Shown one piece after another: positions 1 through 8,176 of a DNA stretch of 64,000 bases. The stretch is from positions 218,983-282,982 of the forward strand of contig NZ_JAHBDK010000031.1 of the NCBI RefSeq assembly GCF_019956415.1. Direction: 5' to 3'. Source of the DNA: Pseudomonas sp. GL-B-19 (GTDB taxonomy: Bacteria; Pseudomonadota; Gammaproteobacteria; Pseudomonadales; Pseudomonadaceae). Position 1 is the first letter of the stretch. Each line of letters opens with the position of its first letter. The position numbers and the translations under genes are program-made. The notes under the pieces were generated by a model. The model was not told where the DNA came from and searched no databases. It was given only the letters and a program-made list of their open reading frames with translations.

Positions 1-1157
1 GCTGTCCTGACTGCTTGAGTAGTTGCGGCACCGGCGGCCAGACGCCCGTTTTCCAAGGTGAACACCGGGCCCGCTGCCGCGGACCAGCCTAATACGGGAA
101 ACGGCCGGCTAGCACGGGAGGCTTCCCACGCTTTGTACATCGCAGCCATCTCATTCAATCTTGCGAGGTTTTCCACCTGCTTTTTGGCGTTAGCCTCCTC
201 TCGCTCTTTCGCCTCTTTCGCCTGTTCTTCCTGCCGTTTGACCTCGGCTTGTGCTTCGAGAAGAGCCCGTTCCGCAGCGACCTGCCGTGCTGCCGCTTCC
301 GCCGTAATCCGTGCCTGCTCAGCCGCCAATTGCCGTGCGCTTTCCAATGCGGCCAGTCTTGCTTGCTCTCGAGCCTGTTCCTCCGCCACTCGCCGCGCGT
401 TCTCCAAAGCGGCAAGTCGCGCTTGCTCACGAGCTCTTGCCGCAGCCTCCTCATTTACGCGCGCCAGCTCTGCCGCCACTCGATGAGCTTCGCGCTCCGC
501 TTCTAGTTGTCGTTGTTCTTGCGCTTGAGTAGCGACAAGAAGGTTCTGCACATGTATTTGTTGGGTATGTAAAAGTTGAATCTGCTCTGTTAGGAAGTTT
601 GCAGAGTAAGCGGCTTTATAGGAGGCCACCCACCTTGCATAAACGGGCCCGTAAGGTGTTACAGGTCTTTCAAGCGTTTGAGCTTTGGCTAAATAATCAC
701 CAATTGTTTTGCCGATTGGGCTGTGTCCATAGAAGGAATTAGCTACTGAGGTTTGAGTGTGTAGTTCAGCTGTCTTTTGTTGGATTAATAAATTTCTGAT
801 GTTGAGTTCGTGTTGATACGCTTGTGTTGGGCTCGTTATTGATATCGGATGTTGAGCTCTCAGGTTTGCCAGATCAATTTCTGTCGATCCTGGTAAGTTC
901 TGAAGTTTTGCACTGTGTTCGGCTTTTACGGAGCTCTCCGTAACTTTAATATTATCCCGGGTTTCGCGCCGAAGTTGTTCGTTTAGTGTGAGGCCGGAGC
1001 CAATTCCTCCGGGGCGAGTCGGCGGGACGCGAAATCCACCTCCTATTGGGTTTGTTCCAGGCTTTGGTTGTTTACCAACATAAGTTGTTGGCAATTCAAT
1101 TTTCCCATGTTCTCCGGCAACATGTGAGGTCGGCGGGGGAGCTTGTTTCTCTGGCAT
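1..1157 (-). CDS. Colicin/S-type pyocin-like bacteriocin, N-terminal 385 residues (partial)
   Basis: The reading frame opens at ATG 1157 behind a GGAAG ribosome site and runs off the left edge, so the C-terminal killing domain is not visible. The product starts MPEKQAPPPTSHVAGEHG, has a Gly/Pro-rich stretch at about residues 35-50, a mixed region to about 205, then a long charged coiled coil (about 220-340) of repeated AREQARLAAL-type units. It ends in view with a segment reading FPVLGWSAAAGPVFTLENG. In Pseudomonas colicin-like bacteriocins this segment leads into the S-type pyocin (translocation) domain. The repeats in the coiled coil are near-identical at DNA level. Expected role: a secreted narrow-spectrum toxin; its nuclease, pore or other activity and its immunity gene lie outside the window. 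Confident about the bacteriocin class, not about its activity. Confidence 0.75.
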   Translation of the reverse strand, partial: MPEKQAPPPTSHVAGEHGKIELPTTYVGKQPKPGTNPIGGGFRVPPTRPGGIGSGLTLNEQLRRETRDNIKVTESSVKAEHSAKLQNLPGSTEIDLANLRAQHPISITSPTQAYQHELNIRNLLIQQKTAELHTQTSVANSFYGHSPIGKTIGDYLAKAQTLERPVTPYGPVYARWVASYKAAYSANFLTEQIQLLHTQQIHVQNLLVATQAQEQRQLEAEREAHRVAAELARVNEEAAARAREQARLAALENARRVAEEQAREQARLAALESARQLAAEQARITAEAAARQVAAERALLEAQAEVKRQEEQAKEAKEREEANAKKQVENLARLNEMAAMYKAWEASRASRPFPVLGWSAAAGPVFTLENGRLAAGAATTQAVRT

Positions 1158-1334
1158 ATCGTTCTTCCATGAGTGGTTGTCGCTCGCTGAAGAAAAAGCT
1201 TATGTCAGGGGTGAAAATGTTGGGTCTGTGAAACGTGTAGGCGTTTTCTTTTTGGATAGTAAGTAGTTGCTGCTTCTATCCAGATCGAAAGATTTTTCCC
1301 GCGTTAAATTCAGAAATTTTTGTGTCTTGCCCAT
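1158..1334. other. Upstream region of the bacteriocin gene
   Basis: Fairly AT-rich, with no credible coding sequence. It should carry the bacteriocin promoter reading leftward. I found no convincing LexA box (CTG-N10-CAG) here. Confidence 0.3.
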
Positions 1335-1362
1335 AAAAAAGGCCGCTGCAAACGCAGCGGCC
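1335..1362 (-). terminator. Rho-independent terminator reading leftward
   Basis: A perfect 9-bp stem (GGCCGCTGC / GCAGCGGCC, 1341-1362) with an AAAC loop. It is followed on the minus strand by six T residues (1340-1335). No recognised gene ends just upstream of it on that strand. Confidence 0.75.
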
Positions 1363-1608
1363 AAAGTAAGACGTTGGATCAGGAGCTACAAATCAACGTC
1401 AGTGAACACAGGGCGATCAATCGATAAAACGTCGATTCATCTGAATTCTGTCGCCAATGGAGTGGACTGATCTCACACCATCGCTTCGTGCTATCCGGCT
1501 GTTCACCGTGAAAGCCCGGCAAGAATAAGTCGCTGAGCCCAAAGGAAAAATAGCGATTCGCGACATGCAGTGTTGCAGTCTGAGCAACAGTCCCGTGTTG
1601 TCTTGGCC

Positions 1609-1760
1609 TGTAGCAGCTGCCGAAGGTTCGGGCCGCGTTCGGACGTCCGCCTGCGTAGCAGTCGTAAACATTCCCTATGAAATCACCTGAGATTCGCAAG
1701 GGTCAATTGACGACTGCTGCGCAGCCGGACGCAGCCTCGCGTTGCTCGGCAGCTGCTACA
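1609..1760. repeat. Inverted pair of REP-like elements (GTAGCAGCTGCCGA family)
   Basis: Two diverged copies in opposite orientation: 1609-1650 (TGTAGCAGCTGCCGAAGG...) and 1721-1760 (...GTTGCTCGGCAGCTGCTACA). The same family recurs at 60795-60889. It differs in sequence from the GGGAGCGAGCCTGCTCGCGA family found elsewhere in the window. Confidence 0.7.
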
Positions 1761-1951
1761 AGTCGGCATTCACCTCACCCATGCATCTGGCTGATAACCC
1801 TCCATCCAGCCCATCCATGCCCCGCGCAAACCCGCGTCCCGTCTGGCCATTCATCCTTTAGAGGTACACCACGAATACCTCCTTGGTGCGCTTATCGCTC
1901 CCGGGTTGCGGCAGTAGGGTGGGGCCTTCTGTCACTCACCGGGGAAGACGC

Positions 1952-3745
1952 ATGACAAAAACAACAATGCGCGCCATCTTCACACCGCAAGCGCTGGCCG
2001 CTACGGTTGCCTTGGGTTGCTGCGCCCAGGCGCAGGCTGTTTCATTCAATATCGGGGAGATCGAGGGGACGTTTGACTCCTCACTGTCCGTCGGCGCGAG
2101 TTGGGGCATGCGCGATGCCGATGATTCTTTGGTGGGCATTGTCAACGGCGGGACCGGACAGTCATCGACCGGTGATGACGGGCGGCAGAACTTCTCGAAA
2201 GGCGAAACCTTTTCCAAAATCTTCAAAGGCATTCACGACCTCGAACTGAAGTATGGCGACACCGGTGTATTCGTCCGTGGCAAGTACTGGTACGACTTCG
2301 AGTTGGAGGACGAAACTCGCCCGTTCAAGCCAATCAGCGACCACGGCCGCAAGGAAGGCGCCAAGTCCGCAGGCTCGCAAATCCTCGACGCCTTCGTTTA
2401 TCACAACTACTCCATCGCCGAACTTCCGGGCAGCGTGCGCGCCGGTAAGCAAGTGGTGAGCTGGGGTGAAAGTACCTTCATCGGCAACTCGATCAACAGC
2501 ATCAACCCGGTTGACGTTTCTGCGTTTCGTCGTCCGGGTGCCGAGATCAAGGAAGGCCTGATTCCGGTGAACATGCTGTACGTCTCCCAAGGCCTGACGG
2601 ATCAGCTCTCGGTCGACGGGTTCTACCAACTGGAGTGGGACCAGACCGTTCTCGACAACTGCGGCACGTTCTTCGCTGTCGACGTAGCGGCGGATGGTTG
2701 CAACAACAACTACACCGTCGGCAGCCCCGCGATTGCGCCGTTGGCGCCGGTGGCAGCCGCGTTTGGCCAGCCGATTCTAGTGACCCGCGAAGGTGTGGTC
2801 GTTCCCCGTGGCGGCGACCGCGATGCGAGGGATTCCGGGCAGTGGGGCATGGCCTTGCGCTGGCTCGGCGATGACACCGAGTACGGCCTGTATTTCATCA
2901 ACTACCACAGCCGCACACCAACGGTCGGTACCGTCACGGCCGGCGCATCGACACTGGCCAGCCTGCCGGGCATGGTCGCCGTCGCCAACCGTCTGGCACC
3001 GGGGAGCGGCGCGGGTCTGGCCCAAAGTGTGATGCTGGGTCGCGGTCAGTATTACCTCGATTACCCGGAAGACATTCGTCTCTATGGCGCGAGCTTCGCT
3101 ACGACATTACCGACCGGCACCGCATGGAGCGGCGAGATCAGCTATCGCCCTAATGCTCCGGTACAGGTCAACACCAACGACCTGACCCTGGCCTTGCTTA
3201 ACCCGATTGCCGGCGGTGCCGCATCGCCCATCGTCACGACGCCTGGCGGCGACAACAAAGGCTACCGCCGCAAGGAAGTCACGCAAATCCAGAGCACCAT
3301 GACGCAGTTCTTCGACCAGGTACTGGGTGCGCAACGACTGACCGTGGTTGGTGAAGCGGCAGCGGTATTCGTCGGTGGTCTGGAGCGGCGCAGCGAACTG
3401 CGTTATGGCCGCGACTCGGTCTACGGCCAGTACGGCTTCGCCGGTGAAACCGAAGGTTTCGTGACCTCGACCTCTTGGGGCTACCGCGCCCGGGCAATCC
3501 TTGACTACGCCAACGTGATCGGCGGGATCAACCTCAAACCCAACTTGTCTTGGGCGCACGACGTCGCTGGCTATGGCCCCAACGGGCTGTTCAACAAAGG
3601 CGTCAAGGCGGTCAGCGTCGGTGTCGATGCCGACTACCGCAACACCTATACCGCGAGCCTGAGTTACACCGACTTCTTTGGCGGTGACTTCAACGTCCTC
3701 GAAGACCGCGACTTCGTGGCGCTGAGCTTCGGCGTGAACTTCTGA
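1952..3745 (+). CDS. DUF1302 outer-membrane-associated protein
   Basis: A 597-residue protein starting MTKTTMRAIFTPQ. A signal peptide ends near residue 29 (CAQAQA). The mature part begins with the family hallmark FNIGEIEGTFDSSLSVGASW. The rest has alternating aromatic/polar strands typical of a beta-barrel and ends in a short strand finishing with F (SFGVNF), as outer-membrane barrels do. I chose ATG 1952 because GGGGAAGACG precedes it and upstream starts would hide the signal peptide. DUF1302 proteins are normally encoded beside a DUF1329 partner, as here. They are thought to act on hydrophobic substrates at the envelope, but no substrate is established for this copy. Probably co-transcribed with the next gene (23-bp gap). 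Confidence 0.9.
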   Translation: MTKTTMRAIFTPQALAATVALGCCAQAQAVSFNIGEIEGTFDSSLSVGASWGMRDADDSLVGIVNGGTGQSSTGDDGRQNFSKGETFSKIFKGIHDLELKYGDTGVFVRGKYWYDFELEDETRPFKPISDHGRKEGAKSAGSQILDAFVYHNYSIAELPGSVRAGKQVVSWGESTFIGNSINSINPVDVSAFRRPGAEIKEGLIPVNMLYVSQGLTDQLSVDGFYQLEWDQTVLDNCGTFFAVDVAADGCNNNYTVGSPAIAPLAPVAAAFGQPILVTREGVVVPRGGDRDARDSGQWGMALRWLGDDTEYGLYFINYHSRTPTVGTVTAGASTLASLPGMVAVANRLAPGSGAGLAQSVMLGRGQYYLDYPEDIRLYGASFATTLPTGTAWSGEISYRPNAPVQVNTNDLTLALLNPIAGGAASPIVTTPGGDNKGYRRKEVTQIQSTMTQFFDQVLGAQRLTVVGEAAAVFVGGLERRSELRYGRDSVYGQYGFAGETEGFVTSTSWGYRARAILDYANVIGGINLKPNLSWAHDVAGYGPNGLFNKGVKAVSVGVDADYRNTYTASLSYTDFFGGDFNVLEDRDFVALSFGVNF

Positions 3746-3768
3746 TCTGGCTGAGAAGGATGATTTCA

Positions 3769-5136
3769 ATGCACAAGATGATTCTGCAATGCGGCGCCCT
3801 GGCCCTGAGCTTGCTGGCTGCCAACGTGATGGCGGCAGTCTCGCCGGAAGAAGCCAACAAACTGGGTACCAGCCTTACGCCGCTGGGCGCCGAGAAGGCT
3901 GGCAACGCCGACGGCTCGATCCCTGCCTGGACCGGCGGCATCCCGAAAAACGCTGGCGCCGTTGACAGCAAAGGCTTCCTGTCTGACCCGTTCGCCAGCG
4001 AAAAACCGCTGTTTGTCATCACCGCCGCGACCGTCGACAAGTACAAGGACAAGTTGTCAGAAGGCCAGGTGGCGATGTTCAAGCGCTATCCGGAAACCTA
4101 CAAAATTCCGGTTTACCCGACCCATCGCACCGTGGCTGTGCCGCCGGAAATTTTCGAGTCGGCCAAGCGCAGTGCGCTGAATGTGACCACCATCAACGAC
4201 GGTAACGGCCTGGCTGGCTTTACCGGTAATCGTTACTACGCGTTCCCGATTCCCAAGAACGGTGTCGAAGTGCTGTGGAACCACATCACCCGTTACCACG
4301 GTGGCAACGTCAAACGCATCATCACCCAGGTGACCCCGCAAACGAACGGCAGCTACACGCCGATCCGCTTCGAGGAAGAAATTGCCGTCCCGCAACTGAT
4401 CAAGGATCTGGACGGGGACAAAGCCGGCAACGTGTTGACCTTTTTCAAACAGTCGGTCACCGCGCCAGCGCGCCTGGCGGGTAACGTGCTGCTGGTGCAC
4501 GAAACCCTCGATCAGGTGACGGAACCGCGTCTGGCGTGGATCTACAATGCCGGTCAGCGTCGTGTGCGTCGCGCCCCGCAAGTGGCCTATGACGGACCGG
4601 GCACCGCCGCTGACGGTCTGCGCACGTCTGACAACTTTGACCTGTTCTCCGGTGCACCGGATCGCTACGACTGGAAACTGGTTGGCAAGAAGGAAATGTA
4701 CATCCCCTACAACAGCTACAAACTCGACTCGCCGAGCCTCAAATACGACGACATAGTCAAGGCCGGCCACATCAACCAGGACCTGACCCGTTATGAACTG
4801 CACCGCGTCTGGGAAGTGATCGGCACGGTCAAGCCGAGCGAGCGCCACATCTACGCCAAGCGCCACATGTACATCGACGAAGACAGCTGGCAAGCAGCGC
4901 TGGTGGATCACTACGACGGTCGCGGTCAACTGTGGCGAGTGGCTGAGGGGCATGCTCAGTACTATTACGATCACCAGGCCCAGGCTTATACGCTGGAAGC
5001 GCTCTACGACATTATTGCCGGCCGATACATCGCGCTGGGAATGAAGAACGAAGAGAAACACAGTTTCGAGTTTGGCTTCGTAGCCAAGGCTGCCGACTAC
5101 ACGCCATCGGCGTTGCGTGCCGAGGGTGTCCGGTAA
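3769..5136 (+). CDS. DUF1329 periplasmic/outer-membrane lipid-binding-like protein
   Basis: A 455-residue protein with a signal peptide (MHKMILQCGALALSLLAANVMA) and the conserved early motif AEKAGNADGSIPAWTGG at about residues 39-55. ATG 3769 is preferred over 3760 because AGAAGG sits about 10 nt before it. The family resembles LolB/LolA-type lipid carriers and is almost always paired with DUF1302. The pair here is followed by a MalT-like activator and lacks the RND exporter or hydrolase genes that often accompany such pairs. Confidence 0.9.
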   Translation: MHKMILQCGALALSLLAANVMAAVSPEEANKLGTSLTPLGAEKAGNADGSIPAWTGGIPKNAGAVDSKGFLSDPFASEKPLFVITAATVDKYKDKLSEGQVAMFKRYPETYKIPVYPTHRTVAVPPEIFESAKRSALNVTTINDGNGLAGFTGNRYYAFPIPKNGVEVLWNHITRYHGGNVKRIITQVTPQTNGSYTPIRFEEEIAVPQLIKDLDGDKAGNVLTFFKQSVTAPARLAGNVLLVHETLDQVTEPRLAWIYNAGQRRVRRAPQVAYDGPGTAADGLRTSDNFDLFSGAPDRYDWKLVGKKEMYIPYNSYKLDSPSLKYDDIVKAGHINQDLTRYELHRVWEVIGTVKPSERHIYAKRHMYIDEDSWQAALVDHYDGRGQLWRVAEGHAQYYYDHQAQAYTLEALYDIIAGRYIALGMKNEEKHSFEFGFVAKAADYTPSALRAEGVR

Positions 5137-5160
5137 AACGGTTGATACAGACGCAGGGCA

Positions 5161-5350
5161 AAAGGCGACCGTGCGGTCACTGTCGATCAGTCAAGGAGCA
5201 AAACCTGTGGGAGCGAGCCTGCTCGCGATGGCGGACTGTCAGGCAACGTAAGTGTTGACTGTACCGCCGTCATCGCGAGCAGGCTCACTCCCACAAGGAT
5301 TGCGGCGTTCAACGCCTTGACTGATCGACAGTGACCGCACGGTCGCCTTT
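5161..5350. repeat. Perfect 36-bp inverted repeat enclosing a REPIN; probable terminator
   Basis: Arms 5161-5196 and 5315-5350 are perfect reverse complements (36 bp). The right arm ends in a run of T, so this can act as the terminator of the DUF1302-DUF1329 transcript. Between the arms lies a REP pair at 5204-5298 (CCTGTGGGAGCGAGCCTGC ... GCAGGCTCACTCCCACAAGG). The arm itself contains a smaller palindrome (GCGACCG-CA-CGGTCGC). The whole 190-bp unit could extrude as a nested cruciform. Confidence 0.8.
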
Positions 5351-5442
5351 TTTATGGGCACCAATCAGCGTGCTGAATACTTCTCAACAAGCGGGTTAGA
5401 CAGGTCTAGGGTTGCCCCACAATTATAAAAAGGCACGCCGTA

Positions 5443-8004
5443 ATGACCGCCATGACTCCGTGTCTGGACCGATCTGGATTTTTGCCCCGTCTGTCTTCGC
5501 ATCACCTGTCGCGTGATCGCTTGAGCGAGCCGTTGCTGGCGTCGTCCGCGCGGGTGAAATTAATTTGCGCTCCCGCCGGCAGTGGCAAGTCGGCGCTGCT
5601 CGCCGACTGCCTGTTGCAGGCACCTCCGCAGTGCCGGGTGTGCTGGTTGCCACTGTCGGGTGTCGCCATGAGCGTGGAGGACTTTCGTCAGCGTCTGGCG
5701 GAGTCACTGGGGCTGGCGTCATCGGAAGAGGCCGCGATGCTCCGCGCGCTGGCTCGTTTGCAATCGCCGACCTGGCTGTTTCTTGACGATTATTGCCGCG
5801 TGCCGAACCCGGGACTCGATCAACTGCTCGATCGCATGCTGGCCGTCAGCAACCCGATGTTGAGCTGGTGGATGGGGACCCGCCGTCGCCCGCAATGCAA
5901 TTGGCCACGATTGTTGCTCGATGACGAACTGTTCGAATGTGAGTGCTCCGCGCTGGCCTTCAATCAGGCTGAAATCGCCTCGCTGTTGCACCACCTGACG
6001 CCAGCCGATGCCAATACCGCCGCCAGCAAGATCATCCAGCGCAGCGGCGGCTGGTGCGCCGGGGTTCGCGTGGCGCTGCTGCAAAAGTGCGACTGGTCAC
6101 GCAACGACTCACTGCACGGTCGACCGGACACGTTGCTCGATTACCTTGAACATGAACTGTTCACCTCCCTGACCCCGGAATTGACCGAGGTCTGGCGGGT
6201 GCTCGCGCATTTGCCACGATTTAATGCACGGCTGTGCGATCACCTGTTTGGCGCGGGTGAGGGCGCGCAATGCCTCAAGACCTTGCAGGAACTGGGGTGC
6301 TTTATCGAACCCTGGCAAGATTCCACCGACTGGCTACGGGTTTTCCCGCCGCTTACGCAATTGATGCGCGATGAACAATGGCCTGCCGGGCGCTCCTGGC
6401 ATCGTCGTGCCTGCCAGTGGTTCGCCACTGAACTTGACTGGAAAGCAGCGTTTGAACAGGCATTGCTGGCTGAAGAATTCGAAGTCGCCGTGAGCTTGTT
6501 GCAGCATTTCAGTTTCGAGCACTTGTTCGAGGAACAGACCGTCGTGCTGTTATTGCGTTTGTATGAGCATCAAGGCGAAGAGCTTATGTTCGGCTCACCG
6601 CAACTGGTCGGCTTGATCACGGCGGCCTCGTTGTTTGCCGGGCGATTCGAGCAAGCTGCCGAATGCATCGAACAGTTGTCGCGATTCACTCCGCAGCCTT
6701 CGGCGATTCTGCAGCGGCAACTGGTTGCACGGTGGCAGGCGCAACAGGGGTGGCTCCTGCATTTGCAGGGGCGGATGGACGGTTCGCGCGCACATTTTCT
6801 CGATGCGTTGAACGACCTCGGCCCCGAGCTCTGGACGGTGCGCGTGATGTGCTTGTCGGGGTTGACTCAGCAGGCATTGTTGCGGGGCGAGCTTGATGTG
6901 GCGCAAGCGTTGAATCGTGAGGCGTTGTGCCTGGCGCGTGCGCAGGACTCGCTGGTGTTCGAAGGGCTCCTGGAGCTCGATCATGCGCAATTGCTTGAAC
7001 AGCGCGGCGCTCCCCAGCGCGCGGAAAGCCTGCTCGCCATCATCCATGAATTACTGAGTCAGCCAGTCGAGCGACCGGTGCCATTGCTCGGTCGAATCGC
7101 GTTACGTCGGGGCCGGCTTGCATTGTGCCAAGGGCACGATGAGCGCGCCGAGGCATTTTTTCAGGTCGGTCTGCAGCAGTGCTTACGCAGTCACGACAAG
7201 CGCGTGCTGTACGGCTTTCTTGGTCTGGCACAAGTGGCGGCAAATCAGCGCGATTATGCTCAGGCGTTCGTCCTGCTGCGCGACGCAGAGAGACTGATGC
7301 AGCAACGGCATGTTCCAGACACGGTTTATCGAGGCGTGCTGCTGCAAGTCAGTAGCCATTTCTGGTTGCAACAGGGGCGCGCCGAACTGGCGTGCGAAGC
7401 CTTGAGCCGGGTACTCAAGCACTATCGCGGGCCGCAGGCGCGGCAGGCGCCACCGGCCACACTTGAGCTGATCCCGCGCATCGAGTATTTGTTGATCCTC
7501 GCCCGAACTCGCTCAGAGCTGGATGCAATCGATGCAGCAGCACAGATTGAATCATTGATGAGACAAGCGCAGACGCGTGGAATGTGGGCGCTCGCTACCG
7601 AATTAGAACTGGCTTTGGCCGAAGTGTTTTGGCTTGGCGGTCAAACCACGAAGGCCAGTGACGTGTTGCAGGAGGGCGTACGTAACGTGGCCCGGTATCA
7701 AACATTCCAGGCGTTAAATGAGTTAAACCTGCGTCAGCCCTTGTGGTTGCACGATGAGCAGACTTCGCTGTTGTCTTGCAATGAACTTTGCAGTCGTGCA
7801 GATGCAACGGAAACATTAAGTCAGCGTGAGCTGCAAGTTTTAAAGCTGATTGCGCTTGGTCATTCAAATCAAGAAATTGCCGATGCACTGTTTATATCGT
7901 TGCATACCGTTAAAACCCATAGCCGGCGCATACATGGAAAGTTACGGGTTGAACGCAGGACGCAAGCGGTGGCGAAGGCAAAGTTGTTGGGGTTGTGGGA
8001 TTGA
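5443..8004 (+). CDS. MalT-like LuxR-family transcriptional regulator
   Basis: An 853-residue protein of the large ATP-binding LuxR regulator (LAL/MalT) type. It has a P-loop APAGSGKS at residues 43-50, a Walker-B-like WLFLDDY near 105-112, a central helical/TPR-like repeat region, and a C-terminal LuxR helix-turn-helix at about 790-848 (LSQRELQVLKLIALGHSNQEIADAL split across the two helices). Such regulators bind DNA after inducer and ATP binding. Its position behind the DUF1302/DUF1329 pair suggests it activates them, as seen for similar clusters in Pseudomonas; that is inference. AAGGCA precedes ATG 5443; ATG 5452 is an alternative. Confidence 0.9.
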   Translation: MTAMTPCLDRSGFLPRLSSHHLSRDRLSEPLLASSARVKLICAPAGSGKSALLADCLLQAPPQCRVCWLPLSGVAMSVEDFRQRLAESLGLASSEEAAMLRALARLQSPTWLFLDDYCRVPNPGLDQLLDRMLAVSNPMLSWWMGTRRRPQCNWPRLLLDDELFECECSALAFNQAEIASLLHHLTPADANTAASKIIQRSGGWCAGVRVALLQKCDWSRNDSLHGRPDTLLDYLEHELFTSLTPELTEVWRVLAHLPRFNARLCDHLFGAGEGAQCLKTLQELGCFIEPWQDSTDWLRVFPPLTQLMRDEQWPAGRSWHRRACQWFATELDWKAAFEQALLAEEFEVAVSLLQHFSFEHLFEEQTVVLLLRLYEHQGEELMFGSPQLVGLITAASLFAGRFEQAAECIEQLSRFTPQPSAILQRQLVARWQAQQGWLLHLQGRMDGSRAHFLDALNDLGPELWTVRVMCLSGLTQQALLRGELDVAQALNREALCLARAQDSLVFEGLLELDHAQLLEQRGAPQRAESLLAIIHELLSQPVERPVPLLGRIALRRGRLALCQGHDERAEAFFQVGLQQCLRSHDKRVLYGFLGLAQVAANQRDYAQAFVLLRDAERLMQQRHVPDTVYRGVLLQVSSHFWLQQGRAELACEALSRVLKHYRGPQARQAPPATLELIPRIEYLLILARTRSELDAIDAAAQIESLMRQAQTRGMWALATELELALAEVFWLGGQTTKASDVLQEGVRNVARYQTFQALNELNLRQPLWLHDEQTSLLSCNELCSRADATETLSQRELQVLKLIALGHSNQEIADALFISLHTVKTHSRRIHGKLRVERRTQAVAKAKLLGLWD

Positions 8005-8176
8005 TTCAGGTGATCAATCAAGTCCCGGGCTTGATGTTCAAGATCTGGATTTTTACATGTGGTTTGAATTGTAAATAGTTGGTATTGCTAAGTGGTTTTG
8101 GTGTTTTTTGGTCTTGGGTTAATTTGGGCGGTGCGATTTTTTCGTTCCGTCATTTTTATTAACCAAGGGCAGCAAT

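Noticed and set aside
1379..1699. A possible 106-residue minus-strand protein ending before the terminator at 1335.
   Set aside because: It starts inside a REP-like element, has no ribosome site and no recognisable family; a small RNA is at least as likely.
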